Shown: positions 1-5,374 of the stretch, in pieces | Layout of the letters: each line of letters starts with the position of its first letter | Position numbering within the stretch: the stretch's first letter is position 1 | Assembly (NCBI GenBank): GCA_018375265.1 | Contig: JAHADO010000102.1 | Location: 1-5,374, forward strand | Direction: 5' to 3' | DNA from: Campylobacter concisus | GTDB taxonomy: Bacteria > Campylobacterota > Campylobacteria > Campylobacterales > Campylobacteraceae | DNA length: 5,374 nt | Position numbers and translations under genes: made by a program | Notes under the pieces: generated by a model | What the model saw: the letters and a program-made list of their open reading frames with translations, nothing else | What the model was told of the DNA's origin: nothing | Databases searched by the model: none

Positions 1-858
1 GCAAGGCTTGTCTATATGGAGAAAAATAGGGGCGAGAGCTTGGCTGAAGAGAAGGTGCTCTTTTTGCTTTGCGACAAAAATCCGCTCAGCCTTGAGATGT
101 TTTCGCGTGCTTTTAGCTTCTTAGACTGCGAAGTCATAGGCGTTAGCAGCCACAAAGAGCTTAAACAAGCACTGCTTTTAAATAGATTTAACGCAGTCTT
201 TATCGATGCTTCGTTTTTTGAAAATGGCGTGGCAAATTTCGTAAAAGAGATAAGGTCGCTTCAAGAAGAGAAGATAAATTTAGTCGCTGTGGTCTCAAAT
301 ACCTCAAATATCCCTGAAAGAGAGCTGCTGCCAGCCTTTGATGAGAAGATCAGAAAGCCTTTTAGCAAAGATGAGCTAAATCAAATTTTGCCTAAATTTA
401 TAAAAAACTATAAGCCAAGCAAAGAAAATAGATACTTTAGTAAAAATGAAAATATAGTGATTTACAAGAGCACGAAGCTTGAAAATAAGATATTTGCTGG
501 AGCTCTTGGTGAGTTTCAAAACACGCTTGAGATCGCAAATAGCTTTAGCGAACTTTTGATAAAGATAAAGACAAAACCTTGCTCGCTAGCGCTTGTGGAT
601 GAAGCAGCGGAGGGCTTTGATATAAAAGAGCTAATAGCCACGATATCTGAGCTTAGAGCTGGGCTAAAGCTGGATGCTAGAGTGCTTCTTTTTAGCAACA
701 ACTTAGAGCTTAAAAATCAAAAAGAATATATAAAAATTCTATCTCCAAGCGTGAGCAAGATAGAGCTTACAAACTTCGTAAAATCAGAGCTTGGCGAGAT
801 AAATTCGACCCAAAATGAACTAAAGAGCAACTTTAAGTTTATAAAATTTAAGATTTGA
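1..858 (+). CDS. Tandem receiver-domain signalling protein, 5' end open at the window edge
   Basis: Two CheY-like receiver (REC) domains lie in series. Numbering from the ATG at base 16, REC1 spans about residues 13-130. It has one residue of the acidic pair (C19-D20), the probable phospho-accepting Asp D64 in a FIDA strand, the switch Ser S94 and the conserved K114-P115-F116. REC2 spans about 145-258. It keeps the fold pattern, with D195 and S227, but lacks the acidic pair and has Ser-Pro (243-244) in place of Lys-Pro. No DNA-binding, kinase or GGDEF/EAL output domain and no membrane segment follows; a short basic, Phe-rich tail ends the protein. The frame has no stop between base 1 and the ATG, and those 15 bases look coding rather than AT-rich. 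I therefore infer the C-terminal part of a larger regulator, perhaps a hybrid histidine kinase. A stand-alone protein starting at base 16 (AAGG at 3-6 as ribosome site) remains possible. The partner and signal are unknown. Confidence 0.75.
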   Translation, partial: ARLVYMEKNRGESLAEEKVLFLLCDKNPLSLEMFSRAFSFLDCEVIGVSSHKELKQALLLNRFNAVFIDASFFENGVANFVKEIRSLQEEKINLVAVVSNTSNIPERELLPAFDEKIRKPFSKDELNQILPKFIKNYKPSKENRYFSKNENIVIYKSTKLENKIFAGALGEFQNTLEIANSFSELLIKIKTKPCSLALVDEAAEGFDIKELIATISELRAGLKLDARVLLFSNNLELKNQKEYIKILSPSVSKIELTNFVKSELGEINSTQNELKSNFKFIKFKI

Positions 859-859
859 G

Positions 860-885
860 TTTTGAAGTAAAATTTTGAAGTGAAA
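860..885. repeat. 13-base imperfect tandem repeat after the receiver gene
   Basis: TTTTGAAGTAAAA at 860-872 is followed directly by TTTTGAAGTGAAA at 873-885, matching at 12 of 13 positions. It lies between the stop codon of the receiver gene and the terminator stem, and its last three bases form the base of that stem. It looks like a small local duplication; no function can be assigned. Confidence 0.6.
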
Positions 886-919
886 TTTAGACTCAAAAAG
901 AGTCTAAATTTTATTTTTT
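883..919 (+). terminator. Intrinsic terminator of the receiver gene, between convergent genes
   Basis: A perfect 12-bp inverted repeat pairs 883-894 (AAATTTAGACTC) with 900-911 (GAGTCTAAATTT) around an A5 loop. It is followed by a T-rich run, TATTTTTT, at 912-919. This is a classic Rho-independent terminator for the plus-strand gene ending at 858. The T run enters the stop codon of the convergent HIT gene at 918-920. On the minus strand the same stem could form, but only the stem's own terminal U residues and a mixed sequence follow, so termination in that direction is probably weaker. Confidence 0.88.
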
Positions 920-1271
920 AAAATGTGCTTTGTGGATCAGCTACGCCTTCACTCCAGCCAAGTTTTGCGCCAGCAAGTAGGTGAAAGTGTAGGTGCATGA
1001 CCTCTTGACCGCCGTTTTCGCCGCAGTTTGTTATGAGGCGGTATCCGCTCTTATCAACGCCCATTAAGCTCGCCACTTCTTGGATAAATTTAGTCATCTC
1101 GCCCATCAAAACTGGATCCATCTCTTGGAAGTTTTTGTAGTGTTTTTTAGGGATGATGAGGATGTGGATCGGCGCTTTTGGGTTGATGTCGTTAAAAGCT
1201 AGAAATTTCTCGCTTTCAAGCACTTTGTTACAAGGAATTTCACCAGCAACGATCTTTTCAAATATGGTCAT
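918..1271 (-). CDS. hinT: Histidine triad (HIT) nucleotide hydrolase, HinT-like
   Basis: This complete 117-residue protein has the usual length of the HinT branch of the HIT superfamily, cytosolic homodimers that hydrolyse adenosine 5'-phosphoramidates and aminoacyl-adenylate-like substrates. Visible landmarks are the N-terminal FEKIVAGEIP, the DINPKAPIHILIIPKKH strand region (28-44), the N82-x-G84-x3-G88-Q89 segment that helps contact phosphate, and the signature H93-L-H95-F-H97-L-L. H95, the middle His of the triad, should be the nucleophile. The start ATG is supported by AAAGGAG five bases upstream and by alignment with the family N-terminus. The gene is transcribed away from pheS and converges on the receiver gene across a terminator. 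A link to aminoacyl-tRNA synthetase by-products is attractive given its neighbour, but that is inference. Family assignment is secure; the symbol is the family name and the true physiological substrate is unknown. Confidence 0.95.
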   Translation of the reverse strand: MTIFEKIVAGEIPCNKVLESEKFLAFNDINPKAPIHILIIPKKHYKNFQEMDPVLMGEMTKFIQEVASLMGVDKSGYRLITNCGENGGQEVMHLHFHLLAGAKLGWSEGVADPQSTF

Positions 1272-1276
1272 TTTAG

Positions 1277-1283
1277 CTCCTTT
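1277..1283 (-). promoter_or_regulatory. Strong ribosome binding site of the HIT gene
   Basis: On the minus strand AAAGGAG occupies 1283-1277, five bases before the ATG at 1271-1269. This near-perfect Shine-Dalgarno sequence fixes the start codon of the HIT gene. Confidence 0.85.
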
Positions 1284-1296
1284 GAAAGTTTGAGAA

Positions 1297-1305
1297 ATTA
1301 TATCA
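1297..1305 (-). promoter_or_regulatory. Extended -10 promoter of the HIT gene
   Basis: Read on the minus strand, 1305-1297 is TGATATAAT, an extended -10 element (TGn plus consensus TATAAT). No recognisable -35 box lies about 17 bases upstream, which is typical of sigma-70 promoters in Campylobacter. Transcription would begin near 1290, giving a leader of about 19 bases that contains the ribosome site. Confidence 0.75.
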
Positions 1306-1325
1306 AAGTGTGCTTAAATTTCGCG

Positions 1326-1361
1326 CTTTTTATCTTGATTTTAACTCTTTTTCTATAAAAT
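1326..1361 (+). promoter_or_regulatory. Probable sigma-70 promoter of the pheS-pheT-aroA operon
   Basis: The -10 candidate is TATAAA at 1354-1359 (overlapping TAAAAT at 1356-1361). T-rich tracts at about 1326-1331, 1339-1342 and 1347-1352 precede it at roughly one helical turn spacing, the pattern described for Campylobacter promoters that lack a -35 box. Transcription would start near 1366-1368, about 23 bases before the pheS start codon. The exact -10 register is uncertain. Confidence 0.6.
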
Positions 1362-1377
1362 CGATGCAAAAATTCAT

Positions 1378-1382
1378 AAAGG
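1378..1382 (+). promoter_or_regulatory. Ribosome binding site that fixes the TTG start of pheS
   Basis: AAAGG sits seven bases before the TTG at 1390-1392. No in-frame ATG or GTG occurs between the upstream stop codon (TAA at 1342-1344) and this TTG, and the next in-frame ATG is codon 81, beyond most of the N-terminal helical arm. The TTG is therefore the best start. Confidence 0.75.
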
Positions 1383-1389
1383 TAAAAAA

Positions 1390-2385
1390 TTGCAAGATTT
1401 CGTTAATAAAATCAAAAATGAAATTTCAACTCTTGATGATCTCGAGAAGGTCAGGGTAGAAATTTTTGGCAAAAAGGGCATCTTGGCGCAAGGTTTTGCA
1501 AAACTAAAAGAGCTTGGCGAGGATGAGAAAAAGGAATTTGCAGCAAATTTAAACAAGCAAAGAGATGAGCTAAGCGCGCTTATAGAAGCCAAAAAGGCCG
1601 AGCTTAGCGAGCAAGAGATAGATAACAAGATGAAAAAAGAGGCCGCTGATATCACGCTCTTTAACGAGCCTGTTGCTAGTGGGGCTCTGCATCCTGTGAT
1701 GGCCACGATGGATAAGATAATTGAGTACTTTTTGGCGCTAAATTTCTCACTTGAAACTGGGCCGCTTATAGAAGATGATTTTCACAACTTTGAGGCGCTA
1801 AATTTACCAAAATACCACCCAGCAAGGGATATGCAAGATACATTTTACCTAGATGATTTTAGACTTTTAAGGACGCATACGAGCCCAGTTCAGGTGCGAA
1901 CTATGTTAAATCAAAAGCCGCCTATCCGCATGATAGCGCCAGGCACTGTCTTTAGACGTGATATGGACTTAACGCACACACCGATGTTTCATCAGGTTGA
2001 GGGCCTTGTGGTGGAGGATGCTGAGAAAGTTAGCTTTGCAAATTTAAAATCAATGCTTGAAGGCTTTTTAAAACACATGTTTGGCGATGTTGAAGTGCGT
2101 TTTCGCCCTAGCTTCTTTCCATTTACGGAGCCTAGCGCAGAGGTTGATATTAGTTGTATATTTTGCCATGGCAAGGGCTGCAGGGTGTGCAAGCAGACTA
2201 CTTGGCTTGAGGTGCTTGGATGCGGCGTCGTGGATCCAAATGTATTTAAGGCGGTTGGCTATAAAAATGTAAGTGGATATGCCTTTGGCCTTGGCGTTGA
2301 GAGATTTGCGATGTTGCTTCATAGAGTGCCTGATCTAAGGTCACTTTTTGAGGGAGATTTAAGATTGTTGGAGCAGTTTAAATGA
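1390..2385 (+). CDS. pheS: Phenylalanyl-tRNA synthetase alpha subunit
   Basis: PheS is the catalytic subunit of the cytosolic alpha2-beta2 enzyme that activates phenylalanine with ATP and transfers it to tRNA-Phe. Its 331 residues match the family length. Residues 1-85 form a charged coiled-coil arm expected to contact tRNA. The class II catalytic core follows: motif 1 around [14 protein letters not shown] (101-114), motif 2 in [20 protein letters not shown] (185-204) and motif 3 in [18 protein letters not shown] (300-317). SGYAFGLG (295-302) carries A298, which I align with the amino-acid-pocket Ala294 of E. coli PheS. A CxxC-x4-CxxC knuckle (C256, C259, C264, C267) is inserted before WLEVLGCG and may bind zinc; E. 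coli PheS lacks it. Translation starts at TTG. The stop codon overlaps the pheT start (ATGA at 2382-2385), so the two subunits should be translationally coupled, which suits their equal stoichiometry. Identification is secure. Confidence 0.98.
   Translation: MQDFVNKIKNEISTLDDLEKVRVEIFGKKGILAQGFAKLKELGEDEKKEFAANLNKQRDELSALIEAKKAELSEQEIDNKMKKEAADITLFNEPVASGALHPVMATMDKIIEYFLALNFSLETGPLIEDDFHNFEALNLPKYHPARDMQDTFYLDDFRLLRTHTSPVQVRTMLNQKPPIRMIAPGTVFRRDMDLTHTPMFHQVEGLVVEDAEKVSFANLKSMLEGFLKHMFGDVEVRFRPSFFPFTEPSAEVDISCIFCHGKGCRVCKQTTWLEVLGCGVVDPNVFKAVGYKNVSGYAFGLGVERFAMLLHRVPDLRSLFEGDLRLLEQFK
2370..2373 (+). promoter_or_regulatory. Ribosome binding site and ATGA coupling junction of pheT
   Basis: GGAG at 2370-2373 lies inside the pheS coding end, eight bases before the pheT ATG at 2382. 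The ATG overlaps the pheS TGA by four bases (ATGA, 2382-2385), so ribosomes ending pheS can restart on pheT. Confidence 0.75.
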
Positions 2386-4718
2386 TAATTTCAAAGCATT
2401 GGTTAAACGAGTGGATCGACCTTAGCGAGGTTAGCGGCGAGACACTTTCAAAGACATTAAATTCAATCGGTTTAGAAGTTGATAGCTATAAAGAGATAAA
2501 TTTGCCAAAGAGCATCGTAGTTGGCTACGTAAAAAGTAGAGAAAAGCACCCAGACGCCGATAAGCTAAGCGTTTGTCAGGTTGATGTTGGCAGCGAAACG
2601 CTTCAGATCGTGTGTGGGGCTAAAAACGTCGAGGCTGGTCAGTTTGTGCCAGTCGCGCTCATTGGCACTACGATGCCAAATGGTCTTGAGATCAAAAAGG
2701 CAAAGCTAAGAGGCATCGAGTCATGCGGTATGATCTGCTCTTCAACTGAGCTAGGGCTACCTAAGACAAATGACGGTATCTTGCCACTTGATGAGAGTAT
2801 CGGCAAACTAAAACTTGGCACAAGCCTTGGTGAATTTGAAGCGTTCAAAGATGTGATCATCGAGATTGATGTCACAGCAAACAGGGGCGACTGCCAAAAT
2901 TTACACGGCATCGCAAGAGAAATTTGCACCGCACTTGATCTAAATATGAAAGATAGCCACGAAAATGAAGATAGCGAAAATTTACTAGGCATCGGCAGGA
3001 TCGCATCTGTGCGAACTGAAGATAAGGTAAATGGCTCGTTTTTGTATAAAGCATTTGAGCTAAAAAATGCATTAAGTGAAAATTTATTAACTAGGATGAG
3101 GCTAGCTCTAATTGAGTGTCAAAAGACAAATTTAGTAGAAAGACTGCTTGAATACGCGACATTTTGCACGGGCGTCTTGTTTAGAGCTTATGATCACGTT
3201 AAGCTTGTGGGCGAGGGCGAAAAAGCAGTTTTTGACATCAAAAATGGCGAAAATGGCGAGTGTGTGGTCTTTTGCGAGGATAAAAATTTAGGTGTTGCTG
3301 GAATTTACCAAAGCGATGAAGCTAGGGTCGATGAGGGCTCAAAGGTGATCTTGGTAGAGGCTAGCTACGTAAAACCAGATGTTGTCTCAAAAGCCATTTT
3401 TGAAAATAAAAATTTACCAAAAGGCGATCAAGTTTATCGCTCAAGTCGTGGTAGCGAGCCAAATTTAGCTTACGGGGCGGACTATCTTTTTAAAAGACTA
3501 GCTGGCTTTAAAGATAGCTTAAGTCTTTTTGCTGGCTCACAGCAATCACTTCTAAACACCGAGCCTATCACGCTTAGCATCTCGCTTGGCGAGCTTAAAA
3601 ATATGATCGGTCAAGAGGTTGCAAGAAACGATGTCGTTAAAATTTTAAAGAAACTTGGCTTTGAGATCGCGGTAAATGTCGAGCAAGAGAGCTTTAATGT
3701 AAAAGTGCCGTTATTTCGCCACGATATCGTAAATTCTCATGATATCTGCGAGGAGATCGTAAGGATAATAGGCATCGACAATATCGCCTCAACGCCGCTA
3801 AATTTCTCTGAGAAAAATAGGCTAAATAAGACATATTTTGACTATAAAAATGCTTTAAATTTAAGGCACCGTGCAGCTGACAATGGCTTTTTTGAAAGCG
3901 TGCACTACGTATTTGACAGCCTTGATGAGCTAAGTGAGCTAAATTTCAAACCTTGCAAGATCAAGATACTAAATCCTATAAACAACGAGCTAAACACGCT
4001 TAGACCGGCACTTGTTAATCACCTTCTAAGCTCAAGCGAGAAAAACATCAAAAACTCAAAACGCTCAGTTAGACTTTTTGAGCTTGGCGAAGTCTTTGAC
4101 GAAAATGCAAACCAAGGCTTAAATTTAGGCTTTGTCGTATCAGGTCTCTTAAAAGAGCCAACACTGATAAACGGTGCAAAGGGTGAGGAGGCAAATTTCT
4201 ACGCATTTGCAGCGATGGTGCAAAATGTCATAGGTAAATTTGAGCTAAAACCTTGCCGCGAAATATCGTATCTTAGCCCATACGAGCAAGCACACATATA
4301 TCAAAATGGCGAAAAGATCGGCTATATCGGCAGAGTCGATGCAAGAGTAGAGGCAAAAAGGGATCTACCTAAAACTTATGTCTGTGAGATTGATTTTGCA
4401 AAGCTTAAATTTGAGCCGGTCTTAGCAGTGCCTTACTCAAAATTCCAAAGCACTACAAGAGATCTTAGTCTCATTGTGCCTGAAAATTTTGAGGCAGGAC
4501 GCATTTATGAGTGCATAAGAGGGCTAAATTTAAAAGAGCTAAAAGAGTTCTTACCAGTTGATATCTATAAAGATGCGAAACTAAACGGCGCGATCAGCCT
4601 TAGCCTTAAATTTACATTCCAAGATATGGAAAAAACGCTCGAAGATGACGATATAAACGCGCTTATGGATAAAATTTTAAGCGAGCTAAAAGAGAAACTA
4701 AATATCGGAATAAGATGA
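2382..4718 (+). CDS. pheT: Phenylalanyl-tRNA synthetase beta subunit
   Basis: PheT is the large non-catalytic partner of PheS, responsible for tRNA recognition and normally for hydrolysis of mischarged Tyr-tRNA-Phe. At 778 residues it is slightly shorter than E. coli PheT (795). Domains in order: an N-terminal segment beginning [15 protein letters not shown]; an EMAP/OB-fold tRNA-binding domain (about 39-150, with HPDADKL at 56-62 and [12 protein letters not shown] at 109-120); a B3/B4 editing domain (about 205-375, preceded by [18 protein letters not shown] at 163-180); a B5 domain (about 395-467, with VPLFRHDI at 442-449); a catalytic-like core (about 470-680, with [16 protein letters not shown] at 530-545 and LFELGEVF at 565-572); and a C-terminal FDX-ACB anticodon-binding domain (about 684-778, with [10 protein letters not shown] at 691-700). 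The B3/B4 domain departs from E. coli at several editing positions (see findings). The gene overlaps pheS and aroA by four bases at each end. Identification is secure. Confidence 0.98.
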   Translation: MIISKHWLNEWIDLSEVSGETLSKTLNSIGLEVDSYKEINLPKSIVVGYVKSREKHPDADKLSVCQVDVGSETLQIVCGAKNVEAGQFVPVALIGTTMPNGLEIKKAKLRGIESCGMICSSTELGLPKTNDGILPLDESIGKLKLGTSLGEFEAFKDVIIEIDVTANRGDCQNLHGIAREICTALDLNMKDSHENEDSENLLGIGRIASVRTEDKVNGSFLYKAFELKNALSENLLTRMRLALIECQKTNLVERLLEYATFCTGVLFRAYDHVKLVGEGEKAVFDIKNGENGECVVFCEDKNLGVAGIYQSDEARVDEGSKVILVEASYVKPDVVSKAIFENKNLPKGDQVYRSSRGSEPNLAYGADYLFKRLAGFKDSLSLFAGSQQSLLNTEPITLSISLGELKNMIGQEVARNDVVKILKKLGFEIAVNVEQESFNVKVPLFRHDIVNSHDICEEIVRIIGIDNIASTPLNFSEKNRLNKTYFDYKNALNLRHRAADNGFFESVHYVFDSLDELSELNFKPCKIKILNPINNELNTLRPALVNHLLSSSEKNIKNSKRSVRLFELGEVFDENANQGLNLGFVVSGLLKEPTLINGAKGEEANFYAFAAMVQNVIGKFELKPCREISYLSPYEQAHIYQNGEKIGYIGRVDARVEAKRDLPKTYVCEIDFAKLKFEPVLAVPYSKFQSTTRDLSLIVPENFEAGRIYECIRGLNLKELKEFLPVDIYKDAKLNGAISLSLKFTFQDMEKTLEDDDINALMDKILSELKEKLNIGIR
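3241..3258 (+). repeat. Perfect 9-base in-frame tandem repeat inside pheT
   Basis: AAAATGGCG occurs twice back to back (3241-3249 and 3250-3258) and encodes Asn-Gly-Glu twice at residues 288-293. It lies in a predicted loop of the B3/B4 domain, so it is probably a tolerated small duplication rather than a functional element. Confidence 0.6.
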
Positions 4719-5374
4719 GAATTTATCCACTAGAAAAAAGTCTAAATTTAACCATCTACGACATCGCAGCTGACAAGTCTATCTCGCATAGATGCGCGAT
4801 GTTTTCGCTTTTAAGCGACAAACCATCTCGCATTAGAAATTACCTAAGAGCAGGTGACACGTTAAATACCTTAAAAATAGTCGAGCTCCTTGGTGCAAAG
4901 GTCGAAGATAACGGAGCTGAGATAACGATCACTCCGCCACAAAAGATAAAAGAGCCAAATGAAATTTTAGAGTGTGGCAACTCAGGCACGGCGATGAGGC
5001 TTTTTATGGGACTGCTTGCCGCGCAGGAGGGCTTTTTCGTGCTAAGTGGCGATAAATATTTAAATTCTCGCCCGATGGCAAGGATAGCAAAGCCTCTAAA
5101 TGAGATGGGTGCAAAGATAGATGGTGCAAACAATGCAAATAACGCTCCTCTTTGCATAAGAGGGACTAAATTTGAAAGATTTAGTTTTGATAGCAAGATC
5201 GCTTCAGCTCAGGTAAAAAGCGCACTTTTACTGGCGGCTCTTTACTCAAATGGTTGCAAATTTAGCGAGACAGAGCTAAGCAGAGACCACACTGAGCGTA
5301 TGCTTGCTGGCATGGGAGCTGATATAAAATGTGGCGACCAAGAGATCACTCTGGAGCCGATGAAAGGCCCACTT
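4715..5374 (+). CDS. aroA: 3-phosphoshikimate 1-carboxyvinyltransferase (EPSP synthase), N-terminal half, cut by the right edge
   Basis: AroA joins phosphoenolpyruvate to shikimate-3-phosphate to give EPSP, the sixth step of the cytosolic shikimate pathway towards chorismate. The first 220 residues of an expected ~430 are present, with no stop in frame. Key motifs are DKSISHR (20-26; K21, S22 and R26 should bind substrate), GNSGTAMR (88-95, the phosphoenolpyruvate-binding loop), NSRPM (117-121), SAQVKSALLLAAL (164-176) and SRDHTERML (189-197). Leu96 stands where E. coli AroA has Pro101, and SRDHTERML resembles the B. subtilis-type (class II) enzymes more than E. coli, though the loop keeps the Gly of E. 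coli position 96. The ATG overlaps the pheT stop as ATGA (4715-4718). Only a weak GGAA (4707-4710) precedes it, so translation probably depends on coupling to pheT. In C. jejuni, as I recall, ispH and rpsA follow; these would lie outside the window. Confidence 0.97.
   Translation, partial: MRIYPLEKSLNLTIYDIAADKSISHRCAMFSLLSDKPSRIRNYLRAGDTLNTLKIVELLGAKVEDNGAEITITPPQKIKEPNEILECGNSGTAMRLFMGLLAAQEGFFVLSGDKYLNSRPMARIAKPLNEMGAKIDGANNANNAPLCIRGTKFERFSFDSKIASAQVKSALLLAALYSNGCKFSETELSRDHTERMLAGMGADIKCGDQEITLEPMKGPL

Noticed and set aside
516..701. 61-codon minus-strand frame in the receiver gene
   Set aside because: It is an antisense shadow of the second receiver domain without any signal of its own.
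883..911. Inverted repeat considered as an operator or attachment site
   Set aside because: Its position after a stop codon, A5 loop and following T run are fully explained by an intrinsic terminator.
1364..1459. Short plus-strand frame (ATG at 1364) that could be a pheS leader peptide
   Set aside because: It encodes 31 residues with only two Phe, overlaps pheS out of frame, has no ribosome site and no following attenuator hairpin, and its ATG is at or before the predicted transcription start.
1374..1706. 110-codon open frame on the minus strand antisense to the start of pheS
   Set aside because: Its Ser/Leu/Phe-rich translation is the antisense of the Lys/Glu-rich coiled coil of PheS; there is no ribosome site or family motif.
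2639..2992. 117-codon minus-strand frame inside pheT
   Set aside because: It is a shadow of the tRNA-binding and B3/B4 region of PheT; the low-complexity Ser/Phe/Leu composition is typical of antisense frames.
4840..5196. 118-codon open frame on the minus strand inside aroA
   Set aside because: It is antisense to conserved AroA motifs in the plus frame and carries no recognisable domain or start signal.
1..5374. Search for CRISPR arrays, insertion sequences, tRNA genes, toxin-antitoxin pairs or other accessory systems
   Set aside because: Coding genes fill the window apart from two gaps of 59 and 118 bases, and no spaced repeats, terminal inverted repeats, transposase motifs or tRNA cloverleaf were seen.

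Overview
This window looks like ordinary chromosomal DNA from a Campylobacterota species, most likely a Campylobacter of the moderately AT-rich, non-thermophilic group (C. concisus-like). The clues are heavy use of AAATTT-containing codons together with AGC/GGC/GCG codons, short intergenic gaps, promoters with a clear -10 but no -35, and the order HIT gene (divergent) / pheS-pheT-aroA, which I recall from Campylobacter jejuni. The species assignment is inference; the gene identities are firm.

Layout. (1) Bases 1-858, plus strand: a two-receiver-domain signalling protein whose reading frame is open at the left edge. It is probably the C-terminal end of a longer response regulator or hybrid histidine kinase. 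(2) Bases 859-917: a 13-base tandem repeat followed by a strong intrinsic terminator. (3) Bases 918-1271, minus strand: a complete HinT-type histidine-triad nucleotide hydrolase. (4) Bases 1272-1389: a divergent promoter region with an extended -10 for the HIT gene and a T-tract/-10 promoter for pheS. (5) Bases 1390-2385, 2382-4718 and 4715 to the right edge, plus strand: pheS, pheT and the first half of aroA. They are joined by two ATGA stop/start overlaps and should form one transcript.

Function. PheS and PheT together form the alpha2-beta2 phenylalanyl-tRNA synthetase. AroA (EPSP synthase) makes the shikimate-pathway intermediate leading to chorismate and hence phenylalanine. The operon therefore couples synthesis of aromatic precursors to charging of tRNA-Phe. 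The predicted 5' leader is only about 20-25 bases, so there is no room for a pheM-type attenuator or a T-box.

I found no mobile element, CRISPR array, RNA gene or new defence-like system. The observation most worth a second look is the B3/B4 editing domain of PheT, where several positions important for editing in E. coli appear to be substituted. Lesser points are the degenerate second receiver domain, the four-cysteine knuckle in PheS and the TTG start of pheS. No stretch longer than 300 bases lacks a gene.
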